This document shows positions 21,757 through 31,566 of a stretch of DNA of 64,000 nucleotides, piece after piece. Source of the stretch: a virus. A program made the position numbers and the translations under genes. The stretch spans positions 1-64,000 of the IMG/VR virus record IMGVR_UViG_3300023179_000104. One strand, given 5' to 3'. The notes under the pieces are model-generated. The model did no database searches and was not told where the DNA came from. It saw only the letters and a program-made list of their open reading frames with translations. The first letter of the stretch is position 1. Each line of letters begins with the position of its first letter.

Positions 21757-22397
21757 AACTTATTGTAGAGCACATTGAGGATATTCAACTTCTCATAGAA
21801 GAAAAAGACGGAAAAGAATATACATATATTCAAGGAGTATTTCTCCAAGGAGATATTAAAAACCGTAATGGTCGTGTATATCCTATGCCTGTACTTCAGC
21901 GAGAAGTAACTAATTATAGTTCAAACTATATTGACAAATCTCGTGCTCTTGGAGAACTCGGACATCCTGATGGACCCACCATCAATCTTGATAGAGTATC
22001 ACATAAAATTGTTGAACTTTATCAAGATGGGTCTAACTTCATTGGCAAGGCAAAACTTCTTGAAACTCCGATGGGTAATATTGCCAAAAATCTTCTTCGT
22101 GAGGGTGTGCAACTAGGAGTTTCTTCTAGAGGCGTTGGCAGTTTAGAATCCAAAGGTGATTCCAATTATGTTCGTGATGATTTTATGCTCACTACTGCTG
22201 CAGATATTGTAGCAGATCCTTCTGCTCCTGATGCATTTGTTAACGGAATTATGGAAGGAAAAGAGTGGGTATGGGATAACGGTATTCTTAAAGAATCTGA
22301 AATTCAAAAAGTGAAAAAAGAATTAGATAAAAGTTCTCGCAATCAACTTGAGGGTAAAATCCTTGAGTCATTTGGAAAACTGTTGTCTAACTTATAA
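21753..22397 (+). CDS. 21: Prohead core protease gp21
   Basis: A 214-residue serine protease (212 in T4). The catalytic His is H71 in GELGHPDG and the nucleophile is S124 or S125 in LGVSSRGVGS, the family layout. It cleaves the scaffold gp22 and trims gp23 during head maturation. gp23 here carries a fitting L-x-E site at residues 49-51. It is translated with the upstream 64-residue protein through an ATGA overlap. Confidence 0.94.
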   Translation: MKLIVEHIEDIQLLIEEKDGKEYTYIQGVFLQGDIKNRNGRVYPMPVLQREVTNYSSNYIDKSRALGELGHPDGPTINLDRVSHKIVELYQDGSNFIGKAKLLETPMGNIAKNLLREGVQLGVSSRGVGSLESKGDSNYVRDDFMLTTAADIVADPSAPDAFVNGIMEGKEWVWDNGILKESEIQKVKKELDKSSRNQLEGKILESFGKLLSNL

Positions 22398-22401
22398 AAA
22401 T

Positions 22402-22409
22402 AATAAATA
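22402..22409 (+). promoter_or_regulatory. Late-promoter-like AATAAATA before gene 22
   Basis: Seven of eight bases match TATAAATA, in the 50-base gap before gene 22. TAGGGG precedes the ATG. Confidence 0.4.
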
Positions 22410-22447
22410 ACTAGTAGAAAATCAAAGTATCCGTAGGGGTAATTTTA

Positions 22448-23620
22448 ATGGCAAATTCGTTAAACGAGAAATTTGAAGATTTCGTATCAGATAATATTGA
22501 TACAGATACCGTTACAGAAATGAACAACGCTGTAACTGCAGGTGCTGCACCTGCAGAAAAATCACATCTTCCCAGTGCTTCTGGTTCGGATGTTGCTGTC
22601 GCTAATGTAGAACCAATGGCGGCTGGATCCTCTGCCGAATACAATGGCAAATTCGAAAATTCTGGTGCTAAAGCAGCAGCTCCTATCAAAAAATCTAAAA
22701 CTCAAGTTAATGCGGGAGAGGGCGGTCAAGACCCAATGCCTAAACTTGGTTCATCATTTCCAGGTGATCGTAGTGGTAAAGGAACCACTCGTGGTGGCGG
22801 GGAATCAATGCCAACTCTTAAAAAAGAAGAGGTAGAAAAGGAAGATGAAGATAAAGATGAAGATAAAAAAGAAGATAAAAAACTTTATAAAAAAATGATG
22901 AAGAAGGAAGATGTTGATGTTACCGCTGATATAAATGCACTGGTACAAGGCGAAGATCTTTCGGAAGAATTTAAAGAAAAAGCAACTACAATTTTTGAAG
23001 CTGCTTTAGTTTCAAAAATTAATGAAGAAATTGAAACTATTGAGGAGCAATATATTGCTCAATTAAATGAGCACATTGAAGTGATAAAGGAAGAAATGGC
23101 TGATAAAGTCGATTCATTCCTTAACTATGTTGTAGAACAATGGATTCAGGATAATAAACTTGCTGTTGATTATGGTGTTCGCACCGAAATCGCAGAATCG
23201 TTTATGTCTGCTCTTAAAGGTGTATTTGAAGAACATTACATTGATATGCCTGAAGAGAAGTATGACATGGTTGAGGGCATGACAGAAAAACTTGATGAGA
23301 TGGAACAAAAACTCAACGAACAAATTGAAAAAAATATTGAATTAAATTCTGCTCTTGGAGAATTCATCAAAGAATCAATCGTTACTGAAGTATCCCAAGG
23401 TTTAGCAGATACTCAAAAAGAAAAACTCTTTTCCCTTTCTGCGGGCGTAGAGTTTACTAATGAGGAAACTTATCGTGAAAAAATTGAGACAATTAAAGAA
23501 AATTATTTCCCCAAAACTCAAATTTCCGAATCTGCTGAAGCATCTGATCCAGTAATTGAACAGGAAGTTCCTGCTCATATGGCTGCTTATGTTAATGCAA
23601 TCGCTCGTTATTCTAAATGA
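22448..23620 (+). CDS. 22: Prohead scaffold protein gp22
   Basis: A 390-residue acidic, coiled-coil-rich protein, longer than T4 gp22 (269). Residues 1-110 are Ala/Gly/Ser/Pro rich and low complexity. Residues about 122-155 alternate Lys and Asp/Glu. The rest is helical with heptad-like Glu/Lys patterns and ends VPAHMAAYVNAIARYSK, conserved in the family. It forms the inner scaffold around which gp23 assembles and is then degraded by gp21. Position between 21 and 23 is decisive. Confidence 0.92.
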   Translation: MANSLNEKFEDFVSDNIDTDTVTEMNNAVTAGAAPAEKSHLPSASGSDVAVANVEPMAAGSSAEYNGKFENSGAKAAAPIKKSKTQVNAGEGGQDPMPKLGSSFPGDRSGKGTTRGGGESMPTLKKEEVEKEDEDKDEDKKEDKKLYKKMMKKEDVDVTADINALVQGEDLSEEFKEKATTIFEAALVSKINEEIETIEEQYIAQLNEHIEVIKEEMADKVDSFLNYVVEQWIQDNKLAVDYGVRTEIAESFMSALKGVFEEHYIDMPEEKYDMVEGMTEKLDEMEQKLNEQIEKNIELNSALGEFIKESIVTEVSQGLADTQKEKLFSLSAGVEFTNEETYREKIETIKENYFPKTQISESAEASDPVIEQEVPAHMAAYVNAIARYSK

Positions 23621-23629
23621 TTATTAAAT

Positions 23630-23637
23630 TATAAATA
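23630..23637 (+). promoter_or_regulatory. T4-type late promoter for gene 23
   Basis: Exact TATAAATA in the gap before the major capsid gene. CTAAAGGAGAAA follows as a strong ribosome binding site. Confidence 0.85.
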
Positions 23638-23674
23638 GTTCAAACCTAACAATTCCTAAAGGAGAAAAAAGCAA

Positions 23675-25030
23675 ATGTTCAATACCGAGCATCTGCAGGA
23701 AAAGTGGGCACCCGTTCTGTCTCATGGCAATTTGCCCGAGATCAAAGATCATTATAAAAAGGCTGTCACTTCAATCCTGCTAGAAAACCAAGAAAAATTC
23801 CTCCGTGAGGAAAGAATGCTGACCGAAACAGCACCTACTAATCACGGTCCTATCAATACTGCTACCACTGGTACAGGTAATATTGCTGGTTTCGATCCCG
23901 TACTGATCTCACTGATCCGTCGTTCGATGCCTAATTTGATTGCATATGATATCTGTGGCGTACAACCAATGAACGGTCCTACTGGACTGATCTTTGCAAT
24001 GCGTTCACGTTATGATAATCAAACTGGCACTGAAACCTTCTACAACGAAGTCAATGGTCAGTTCTCTGGTTCACCTTATGTAACCGCTTCTGGTTCAACT
24101 GGCACTGCACCTACTGGCACCAACCCTGCTGTTCTGAATGACAGTGGTACTTATACCTCTGCTTCAGCAATGAGCACTGCTACTGCAGAATCTTTAGGTG
24201 ATGCATACACAAATGCATTCCCTGAAATGGCATTCTCTATTGAGAAAATTGCTGTTACTGCTAAGTCACGCGCTCTGAAAGCAGAATACACCATCGAACT
24301 CGCACAAGATCTCAAGGCAATTCATGGTCTTGATGCTGAAACTGAATTGGCAAACATTCTGTCTGCTGAAATTTTGACAGAAATTAACCGTGAAGTTGTT
24401 CGTACAGTATTCCGTTCCGCTAAGCCTGGTGCTCAGCAAAACGTTGCCACTCAAGGAACTTTTGATCTTGATATTGACTCCAACGGTCGTTGGTCAGTTG
24501 AGAAGTTTAAGGGTCTTCTGTTCCAAATTGAGCGTGAAATGAACGCTATTGCTAAAGAAACTCGTAGAGGAAAGGGCAACATGCTCATTTGCTCTTCAGA
24601 TGTTGCTTCTGCTCTGTCAATGGCGGGTGTTCTGGATTACACTCCTGCTTTGAATAACAACTTGAACGTTGATGATACTGGCAACACCTTTGTTGGTACT
24701 TTGAACGGTCGTATTAAAGTTTACATTGATCCTTATTCGGCACTTCCTACAGAAGGAAACACTGCTGCTCAGTTCTACATTGCTGGCTATAAAGGTACTT
24801 CACCTTATGATGCTGGTCTGTTCTACTGCCCATACGTTCCTCTCCAAATGGTTCGTGCAATCGGTCAGGATACATTCCAACCCAAGATTGGCTTTAAGAC
24901 TCGTTACGGAATGGTACTCAATCCATTCTCAAAGGGTGCTACTGCTCTGTCTGATTCAGATCCAATTGCTAATGGAAACCTCTCCACCAACGTTTACTAT
25001 CGTCGTGTAAGAGTTACCAACCTGATGTGA
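23675..25030 (+). CDS. 23: Major capsid protein gp23 (precursor)
   Basis: A 451-residue precursor (521 in T4). The N-terminal ~51 residues are a helical prodomain ending in M-L-T-E at residues 48-51, a typical gp21 cleavage site, so the mature protein would begin at T52. Family segments include a FDPVLISLIRRSMPNLIAYD stretch, a VQPMNGPTGLIFAMRSRY stretch, AEYTIELAQDLKAIHGLDAE and an IGFKTRYGMVLNPFSKG stretch near the end. It has an own late promoter, a strong ribosome binding site and a terminator right after, and its codons are visibly richer in C-ending choices than neighbouring genes, as expected for the most abundant virion protein. Confidence 0.97.
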   Translation: MFNTEHLQEKWAPVLSHGNLPEIKDHYKKAVTSILLENQEKFLREERMLTETAPTNHGPINTATTGTGNIAGFDPVLISLIRRSMPNLIAYDICGVQPMNGPTGLIFAMRSRYDNQTGTETFYNEVNGQFSGSPYVTASGSTGTAPTGTNPAVLNDSGTYTSASAMSTATAESLGDAYTNAFPEMAFSIEKIAVTAKSRALKAEYTIELAQDLKAIHGLDAETELANILSAEILTEINREVVRTVFRSAKPGAQQNVATQGTFDLDIDSNGRWSVEKFKGLLFQIEREMNAIAKETRRGKGNMLICSSDVASALSMAGVLDYTPALNNNLNVDDTGNTFVGTLNGRIKVYIDPYSALPTEGNTAAQFYIAGYKGTSPYDAGLFYCPYVPLQMVRAIGQDTFQPKIGFKTRYGMVLNPFSKGATALSDSDPIANGNLSTNVYYRRVRVTNLM

Positions 25031-25053
25031 TTTAATTCCATACAGGTCATTCT

Positions 25054-25082
25054 AGACCCCTCTCAGGAGGGGTCTTTTTTTT
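25054..25082 (+). terminator. Intrinsic terminator after gene 23
   Basis: AGACCCCTC and GAGGGGTCT style arms form a 9-bp stem with a 4-base loop, followed by eight T. It isolates the capsid transcript from the recombination block. Confidence 0.9.
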
Positions 25083-25106
25083 ACCTAAATAATTTTATTT
25101 AAAATA

Positions 25107-25625
25107 ATGTCTCAATCAACTTGGGTTAAAGAAAAAATTAATAATAGAAATTTTTTGGCACCTAATGGATTTAAATTATCATTAATTAATTTTCCTAAAA
25201 TTTCTTTTTATTGTCAATCAGCAAACATTCCTGGAATTTCTATTCCTGAAATTACTATTCCAACACCATTTAGAGATTATCCAGTTGCTGGCACTGAAAC
25301 TGAATATGAAGATCTTAGAGTAAATTTTCTAGTAGATGAAGATATGACTAATTACTGCACCATTCATAAATGGTTGCGTAAAACTGGTCTTGCAGAAACT
25401 TTTGATGAATATGAAAATCCACTAGAAGGTCAAGGTATTTTAGAAATTTTAAATAGTAATTGGAGACCTAATATTACTATTGAGTATGATGATCTTTTTC
25501 CAGTTTCCATAACTCCTTTGGAGTTTGATGCTACAAATACAACCGTAGAATATCTTACTGCTGCGGCGGTCTTTAAATATAAGATATATAGAATTAAGAA
25601 CAAAAATGGAGATGTTATTTCATAA
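25107..25625 (+). CDS. 3: Tail completion protein gp3
   Basis: A 172-residue protein (176 in T4) with a tail-tube-like fold signature: FLAPNGFKLSLINFPKISFY, then CQSANIPGISIPE, then EDLRVNFLVDEDMTNY. In T4, gp3 ends the tail tube. In T4-like marine phages its gene sits right after gene 23, as here. It overlaps uvsY by one base. Gene name is from position and the N-terminal pattern. Confidence 0.82.
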   Translation: MSQSTWVKEKINNRNFLAPNGFKLSLINFPKISFYCQSANIPGISIPEITIPTPFRDYPVAGTETEYEDLRVNFLVDEDMTNYCTIHKWLRKTGLAETFDEYENPLEGQGILEILNSNWRPNITIEYDDLFPVSITPLEFDATNTTVEYLTAAAVFKYKIYRIKNKNGDVIS

Positions 25626-26053
25626 TGAATTTTGAAGATATTATGAAAATGTGGGAACAGGATTCAAAAATTGATCCAATAGAACTTGATACTGCTTCTA
25701 TTAATATACCATCACTACACGCCAAATATTTAAAAATTTTTTCAGATTATCGTTTTAAAAAAAAACAAGCAACTTTGCAAATGAAGCAATTAGTTCGACA
25801 TAAATTTGAATATTATACAGGTAAAGCAAGTGCAGAAGAATATAAAAATAACCCATTTGATTTAAAAATTTTAAAATCAGATTTAAATCTTTATATTGAA
25901 TCTGATGAAGAAATTAAAAATTTACAATTAAGAATAGATCAATATGAAATCATTATTGATTATCTCGATGGGGTAATTAAAATGCTCAACAATAGATCTT
26001 ATCAAATTAAAAACGCCATTCAATGGAAAACTTATATTGAAGGAATTACTTAA
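25625..26053 (+). CDS. uvsY: Recombination mediator UvsY
   Basis: A 142-residue helical protein (137 in T4) with NFEDIMKMWEQDSKID, a PSLHAKYLKIFSDYR segment and a C-terminal IKNAIQWKTYIEG. UvsY helps UvsX displace the single-strand-binding protein and load on single-stranded DNA. It is coupled to gene 3 and to uvsW by one-base overlaps. Confidence 0.94.
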   Translation: MNFEDIMKMWEQDSKIDPIELDTASINIPSLHAKYLKIFSDYRFKKKQATLQMKQLVRHKFEYYTGKASAEEYKNNPFDLKILKSDLNLYIESDEEIKNLQLRIDQYEIIIDYLDGVIKMLNNRSYQIKNAIQWKTYIEGIT

Positions 26054-27519
26054 TGTCTAACATCCTTATCCGAAAGCGTAACGAAGTATATCTTGAACTT
26101 GAATGTGAAACTCATATTAAATATGAACTTTCGGAATATTTTACTTTTGAAGTTCCTGATGCAAAATTTATGCCACAATTTAAAAATAAATTATGGGATG
26201 GAAAAATTCGTTTGTTTAGTCCAGCAGAAGGAAAACTTTATATAGGATTATTATCGTATCTTATAGAGTGGGCAGAAGAATGTGAATACTCTTTTGTGTT
26301 TGAAGAAAATCAATTTTACGGAAAACCAAATGAAACAGATCCATTGATCTCACCAGAAGGTGTTAAAGATTATATGAATTATCTTACACCAAAAATTAAA
26401 CCACGCGATTATCAATATGATGCAGTTTATAGAGCATTAAAAAATTATCGCAGAATTATTTTATCTCCAACTGGTTCTGGTAAGTCATTTATGATTTATT
26501 CATTGGTAAGATACTTCACTGCCGCTAATTTTAAAACATTAATTATTGTACCAACTATTTCTTTGGTATCTCAACTTTTTAATGATTTTAAAGATTATGG
26601 ATGGGATGCCGATACTAATTGCCACAAAGTATTTGCGGGAGAAACAAAGTTATCGGATATGCCTGTAATCATAACTACTTGGCAAAGTATTTACAAACTT
26701 CCTAAAAAATATTTTGATAATTATACTGCTGTTATTGGAGATGAATGTCATACGTTTAAGGCAAAATCTTTGACTGGTATTATGACTAAACTTCATGAGG
26801 CAAAATATCGTATTGGATTTACGGGTACTTTAGATGGAACTAAAACACATCGTTTAGTTTTGGAGGGTCTGTTTGGACTTTCAAACAAAGTAACCAATAC
26901 TGCTGAGCTTATGAAAAAAGGTCAATTGTCAAATCTAAAAATTAATATTTTATTACTTAAACATGAATCTTATAAATTTGCAAGCTATCCCGATGAAATG
27001 GATTATATTGTATCACATCAAAAAAGAAATTTGTTTATTAAAAATTTAGTTAAAGACCTCACTGGTAACTCATTAGTTCTTTTCAATTACGTTGAAAAAC
27101 ACGGAGCACCTTTATTTGATATTATAAATAATGCTATAGGATCTGAACGTAATGTTTTCTTTGTTCACGGTGGAGTTGAAGCTGAAGAACGAGAACAAAT
27201 TCGTCAATTAACAGAACAACAAAATGACTGTGTAATTATTGCCAGTTACGGAACATTTTCTACTGGTATTAATATTAAAAATTTACACAATATTGTTTTT
27301 GCTTCTCCAAGCAAATCAAGAATTAGAAATTTACAATCAATTGGTAGAGTATTGAGAAAAGGTGATAATAAATCACAGGCAATACTATACGATATTGCTG
27401 ATGATTTTTCAAAAGGAAATTATAACAATTATACTTTAAATCATCTTAAAGAAAGAATTAAAATTTATAATGAAGAAAATTTTAATTACGAAATTATTCC
27501 AGTAAACATAAAAAAATGA
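26053..27519 (+). CDS. uvsW: UvsW RNA-DNA / DNA helicase
   Basis: A 488-residue superfamily-2 helicase (503 in T4). The N-terminal ~110 residues are the family's DNA-binding part. Then come Q-like PRDYQYDAV (117-125), Walker A PTGSGKS (139-145), DECH (230-233), motif III GFTGTLDG and motif VI QSIGRVLRKG. UvsW unwinds R-loops and branched DNA, shifting replication from origin- to recombination-driven start. All core motifs are intact. It overlaps the next gene by four bases. Confidence 0.95.
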   Translation: MSNILIRKRNEVYLELECETHIKYELSEYFTFEVPDAKFMPQFKNKLWDGKIRLFSPAEGKLYIGLLSYLIEWAEECEYSFVFEENQFYGKPNETDPLISPEGVKDYMNYLTPKIKPRDYQYDAVYRALKNYRRIILSPTGSGKSFMIYSLVRYFTAANFKTLIIVPTISLVSQLFNDFKDYGWDADTNCHKVFAGETKLSDMPVIITTWQSIYKLPKKYFDNYTAVIGDECHTFKAKSLTGIMTKLHEAKYRIGFTGTLDGTKTHRLVLEGLFGLSNKVTNTAELMKKGQLSNLKINILLLKHESYKFASYPDEMDYIVSHQKRNLFIKNLVKDLTGNSLVLFNYVEKHGAPLFDIINNAIGSERNVFFVHGGVEAEEREQIRQLTEQQNDCVIIASYGTFSTGINIKNLHNIVFASPSKSRIRNLQSIGRVLRKGDNKSQAILYDIADDFSKGNYNNYTLNHLKERIKIYNEENFNYEIIPVNIKK

Positions 27520-27926
27520 ATGAAAATCAATTTTTTGCTTCAATAAAATTAACTACGGGAGAAGAAATTCTTGGTCTTATTAAGATTGAAGAAGATGGTA
27601 TTTTAATTGAAAATCCTTTAATCTTAGAAGATATAAGTATTTTTAATGATATATTAGAAACTTCATCATCTAAAGGATTAAAACTTTCAAAATGGATTAA
27701 ATCTTCTACTGAAGATTTATTTTTTATTAAAGATAATAAAATTATTACTATTGGTGAATTAAAAGAACCAGGACTAACTTCTTATAAAAGAGCAGTAATA
27801 GATATTGCAAAAGGAAATCAAAATTTTAAAAAAGAAATTTGTACAGATAGAAAAAAATATAACGGACATCATAGTAATATAAATGATGCTCGTATTAAAT
27901 TTGAAAAATTATTTAATGATTATTAA
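27516..27926 (+). CDS. Unknown protein with Sm-like N-terminal signature
   Basis: A 136-residue protein. The first ~60 residues (FFASIKLTTGEEILGLIKIE, then IENPLIL) match the pattern of two further small proteins at 36075 and 36343: a beta strand, (S/T)-G-E-E-I, a strand and an N-P motif. This resembles an LSm-type barrel. The C-terminal half is basic (NFKKEICTDRKKYNGHHSN). It ends the gene 3-uvsY-uvsW block; its stop is followed by a promoter. Function unknown. Confidence 0.7.
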   Translation: MNENQFFASIKLTTGEEILGLIKIEEDGILIENPLILEDISIFNDILETSSSKGLKLSKWIKSSTEDLFFIKDNKIITIGELKEPGLTSYKRAVIDIAKGNQNFKKEICTDRKKYNGHHSNINDARIKFEKLFNDY

Positions 27927-27984
27927 TTAATACTAATATTGATTTTAAACCTCCACAGAGTTATTATACTGGTATTTTGAAGTG

Positions 27985-28014
27985 TTGTCAAGCCCCCCTA
28001 AAATGTGGTATAAT
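27985..28014 (+). promoter_or_regulatory. Sigma-70-type promoter before gene 55
   Basis: TTGTCA at 27985-27990 and TATAAT at 28009-28014 with an 18-base spacer. This fits transcription by unmodified host polymerase, as expected for a gene needed before late transcription. Confidence 0.75.
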
Positions 28015-28050
28015 ATGTACATACAAATATTAAGAGAGCAATGAAATCAA

Positions 28051-28527
28051 ATGAGAATGAAAAAAAAGCCAGAGCATTATGTAAACAATAAAGAATTTTT
28101 ATCTGCTTTATCCGCTTACAAAATTAAAGTTAATAAGGCATTGACAGAAGGAACCACTCGTCCTATAATACCAAAATACATTGCAGAATGTTTTTTGAAA
28201 ATTTCAACACACTTATCATATCGTCCTAATTTTGTTAACTATCCATTTAGAGAAGATATGATAAGTGATGGTGTTGAAAATTGCGTTCAATATATTGATA
28301 GATTTGACATAGAACGCACAAATCCATTTGCTTATTTTACTCAGATTATTTACTATGCTTTTCTTCGAAGAATTCAAAAGGAAAAGAAACAATTAGAAAT
28401 CAAAGCAAAAATTCTTGAACGATCTGGATATGATGAAGTATTACATGCAGATGCAAATGAATTAAATTTTTCCTCTTCCGATTACAATAGCATTAAACAA
28501 ACCATTGAACAAAAAAATAGAAGATGA
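28051..28527 (+). CDS. 55: Late-transcription sigma factor gp55
   Basis: A 158-residue minimal sigma factor (185 in T4). The region FREDMISDGVENCVQYIDRF followed by NPFAYFTQIIYYAFLRRIQK is a sigma-70 region 2 core, the part that reads the -10 element. It lacks regions 3 and 4. With host core enzyme and the gp45 clamp it reads TATAAATA promoters, of which this window has eight exact copies. Another ATG lies six bases inside (28057) and a 16-codon frame starts at 28041, so the exact start is uncertain. It overlaps gene 47. Confidence 0.93.
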   Translation: MRMKKKPEHYVNNKEFLSALSAYKIKVNKALTEGTTRPIIPKYIAECFLKISTHLSYRPNFVNYPFREDMISDGVENCVQYIDRFDIERTNPFAYFTQIIYYAFLRRIQKEKKQLEIKAKILERSGYDEVLHADANELNFSSSDYNSIKQTIEQKNRR

Positions 28528-29570
28528 AAGTAGCTTTACTTACCGATACACACTATGGATTTAAGAAAGGTAGTCAAGATTTTCACGATTACTTTCTTAA
28601 ATTTTATAATGATGTATTTTTTCCTACCCTAAAAAAAGAAAAAATCAAGCACATTATTCATATGGGAGATGTGTTTGATATTCGTAAGAATATTGATTTT
28701 TGGAGTTTGAACTGGGCAAAGAAAAATATTTTTAAACCACTTGAGGAGATGGGTATTACCTGTGATCTCTTAGTTGGTAATCATGATAGTTTTTATAAAA
28801 ATACTTTAGAGATTAATTCTCTAGAATGTTTGCTTCTTGATTTTGCTAATCTTCGTGTCTTTAGTAGTCCTTCTGAAGTAACCTTAGATAAAACTAAACT
28901 AATGTATGTTCCGTGGATTTGTCAAGATAATGAACAACAAACTCTTAATCTTATTCAAGATACTGAAGCAAAGGTAGTATTGGGTCATTTAGAACTTAAA
29001 GGGTTTGCTGCCAATTTAGGTTGGACATGTGAGCATGGATATGATGCATCTATCTTTGATAAATTTGAGTTAGTAATGTCTGGACATTTTCATACTCGTA
29101 GTAAAAGACATAATATTCAGTATGTCGGAAATGCATATCAAATGTATTGGAATGATTATAATGATAAACGTGGGTTTAATATTTTTGATACTAATACTCA
29201 AAAACTTAAATTTTATGAAAATCCTTATCAGATGTTTCATAAAATTTTCTATGATGATACTAAGAATGATTATTACGACATTGACTTTGAGAAATATAAA
29301 AATACTTGTATCAAATTAATTGTAGAAAATAAAACTGATTATACTCAATTTGATTATATTGTTAGTAATCTTCAGGATGTTGTAATCGATCTTAAAATAG
29401 TTGAAGATTTTTCTGTTGAAGGTAATACAGATGATGATATTGAACTGGAACATGAAGATACATTAACTATTCTTGAAAAGTATATTGATGAAATAAATAC
29501 CAGTTTAGATAGTGTAAAATTGAAAGAAATCATGAAATCACTTTATGTTGAGGCATTAGAGGTGGTATAA
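28524..29570 (+). CDS. 47: Recombination nuclease subunit gp47 (Mre11-like)
   Basis: A 348-residue metallophosphoesterase (339 in T4). Metal-binding motifs are D8-x-H10 (DTHYG), GDVFD (about 48-52), GNHD (about 90-93) and the terminal GHFHTR. With gp46 it resects DNA ends to start recombination-dependent replication. It is coupled to genes 55 and the next gene by overlaps. Confidence 0.95.
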   Translation: MKVALLTDTHYGFKKGSQDFHDYFLKFYNDVFFPTLKKEKIKHIIHMGDVFDIRKNIDFWSLNWAKKNIFKPLEEMGITCDLLVGNHDSFYKNTLEINSLECLLLDFANLRVFSSPSEVTLDKTKLMYVPWICQDNEQQTLNLIQDTEAKVVLGHLELKGFAANLGWTCEHGYDASIFDKFELVMSGHFHTRSKRHNIQYVGNAYQMYWNDYNDKRGFNIFDTNTQKLKFYENPYQMFHKIFYDDTKNDYYDIDFEKYKNTCIKLIVENKTDYTQFDYIVSNLQDVVIDLKIVEDFSVEGNTDDDIELEHEDTLTILEKYIDEINTSLDSVKLKEIMKSLYVEALEVV

Positions 29571-29836
29571 TGTATATTTTATGTCTTAGGGGAAAGGAAG
29601 ATGAAGGTGCATATGCAATGGCAAATGATCAAGGTAAAAAAATTCTTTTAATGTTTGAAGAAGAAGATGATGCTAACCGATACATTGGAATGCTTGAAGC
29701 GGAAGATTTTGTTCCTTTAATTGCTGTAGAAATTGATGCTAATAGTATGATTAATATGTGTGAAAATTCTGGATATGAATTTATGATTGTAACACCCAAT
29801 GAACTTGTAATTCCACCCTCTTATAATGACTTATGA
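29570..29836 (+). CDS. DUF3110-like small protein
   Basis: An 88-residue acidic protein with YILCLRGKEDEGAYAM, LLMFEEEDDANRYIGMLEAE and VEIDANSMINMCENSGYEF. This matches the DUF3110 family of cyanobacteria, plastids and cyanophages. Function is unknown. It sits between genes 47 and 46 with overlaps on both sides, an arrangement seen in cyanomyoviruses, so it may act with or be co-regulated with the nuclease complex. Confidence 0.75.
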   Translation: MYILCLRGKEDEGAYAMANDQGKKILLMFEEEDDANRYIGMLEAEDFVPLIAVEIDANSMINMCENSGYEFMIVTPNELVIPPSYNDL

Positions 29837-31566
29837 TTATTTTTAAAACCATTCGCTTTAAGAATTTTCTTTCTACTGGTAATAATTTTACAGAAATTTC
29901 TTTAAATTCTCATAGAAATAATATTATTGTTGGTACTAATGGTGCTGGTAAGAGTACCATTTTAGATGCTCTTACTTTTGGGTTGTTCAATAAACCTTTT
30001 CGTAAAATTAATAAACCTCAACTAGTTAATTCTATTAATTGTAAAGAATGTTCTGTTGAGATTGAATTCTCTGTGAGCAAAAAAGAATATAAAGTAATAC
30101 GTGGGATGAAACCAAACATATTTGAAGTATATGTAAATGGTAAAATGCTTGATCAAGATGCTGCTATTGTAGATCAGCAAAAATTTTTGGAGCAAAACAT
30201 TCTTAAACTTAACTACAAATCATTCACGCAAATTGTTGTACTTGGTTCTAGTACGTTTATTCCTTTTATGCAATTGCCATTGGCATCTCGTAGGGAAATT
30301 ATTGAGGATCTTTTGGACATTCAAGTATTCAGTATTATGAATACTAATTTGAAAGAAAGAACAAAACGATTAGTTGATGATATGCGGGTCACTGAGAACA
30401 ATATTGATCTTGTCAAACATAAAATTGAAACGCAAGAAAATCTTATTAAAGAACTTGAAAGTAAAAGTGATAGTATTGTTTTAGATAAGTCAAATAAAAT
30501 TGATCAATTTTTCAAACAAAGCAATTTTCTTTTAGAAGAAAATGAAGATCTTAATATTTACATATCCGAAAAGCAATCTGAACTATCTGGACAGGATAAA
30601 TTATCTAGTAAATTTGATAATTTAAAAGAATATAAGTTTAAATTTAAAAATAAAATTTCAAATTTAACTAAAGAAAATCAATTTTATAATCAAAACGACA
30701 ACTGCCCTACTTGCAAACAAATTTTAGACGAAAGTTTTAAATTAGAAAAGATTGCTAAGAATTATAGTGCCTTAAAGGAAACAGAAAATGCTTGGACGGA
30801 GTTGGAAAATGAAATGCAAAAGGTTGAGAAACAGTTAGATAATTTTAAAAAAATTAATTCGGATATCCAAAACAAATACTCACAGATTGATAAAAACAAT
30901 AGTATGATTAATCATTTACAAATAGAAATTAATCAACTAGAAAAAGAAATCAATGATGTTCAAGATCAAAAAAATAGTTCTAATAAAGAAAGAGAAGTTC
31001 TTGATAAATTAAATCTACAATTAAATTCATATGAAGAAATGTTTATTACACACAAACAAAACAAAGATTATTATAATCTTTGTTCAAATTTACTAAAAGA
31101 TACGGGAATTAAAACTAAAATCATTAAACGATATTTGCCTGTAATGAATAAACATATTAATCAATTTCTTCAACAAATGGATTTCTTTGTGAATTTTACT
31201 CTCAGCGAAAGTTTTGAAGAAACTATTAAATCTCGTTACCGAGATGATTTTAGTTATTCATCATTTTCGGAGGGAGAAAAATCTCGTATTGATATCTCTC
31301 TGATGTTGACTTGGCGAGCAGTAGCAAAACTTAAAAATAGTGTGGATACCAATCTGTTGATCCTAGATGAAATTTTTGATAGTTCACTTGACAACACGGG
31401 CACTGATGAGTTATCATTCATATTGAGGAACTTCACCAGCGATGTAAATCTTTTTATCATCTCTCATCGAGAGCATATGATTGAGAAGTTTGATCGAGTT
31501 CTTAAATTTAACAAAGTGAAAAATTTTAGTAAAATGGAGGAATTGACAAATGCAATGGAAGTATAA
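29833..31566 (+). CDS. 46: Recombination nuclease subunit gp46 (Rad50-like ATPase)
   Basis: A 577-residue SMC-type ATPase (560 in T4). Walker A is GTNGAGKST (about 36-44). Two long coiled-coil stretches flank a zinc hook CPTC (C291, C294). The signature FSEGEKS is at about 478-484 and Walker B LLILDEIFD follows. It forms the DNA-end-processing complex with gp47. Order and length are canonical. Confidence 0.96.
   Translation: MIIFKTIRFKNFLSTGNNFTEISLNSHRNNIIVGTNGAGKSTILDALTFGLFNKPFRKINKPQLVNSINCKECSVEIEFSVSKKEYKVIRGMKPNIFEVYVNGKMLDQDAAIVDQQKFLEQNILKLNYKSFTQIVVLGSSTFIPFMQLPLASRREIIEDLLDIQVFSIMNTNLKERTKRLVDDMRVTENNIDLVKHKIETQENLIKELESKSDSIVLDKSNKIDQFFKQSNFLLEENEDLNIYISEKQSELSGQDKLSSKFDNLKEYKFKFKNKISNLTKENQFYNQNDNCPTCKQILDESFKLEKIAKNYSALKETENAWTELENEMQKVEKQLDNFKKINSDIQNKYSQIDKNNSMINHLQIEINQLEKEINDVQDQKNSSNKEREVLDKLNLQLNSYEEMFITHKQNKDYYNLCSNLLKDTGIKTKIIKRYLPVMNKHINQFLQQMDFFVNFTLSESFEETIKSRYRDDFSYSSFSEGEKSRIDISLMLTWRAVAKLKNSVDTNLLILDEIFDSSLDNTGTDELSFILRNFTSDVNLFIISHREHMIEKFDRVLKFNKVKNFSKMEELTNAMEV

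Noticed and set aside
22536-22556. Palindrome around CTGCAGGTGC in gene 22
   Set aside because: It lies in the Ala/Gly-coding low-complexity start of gp22 and is explained by repeated GCA/GGT codons.
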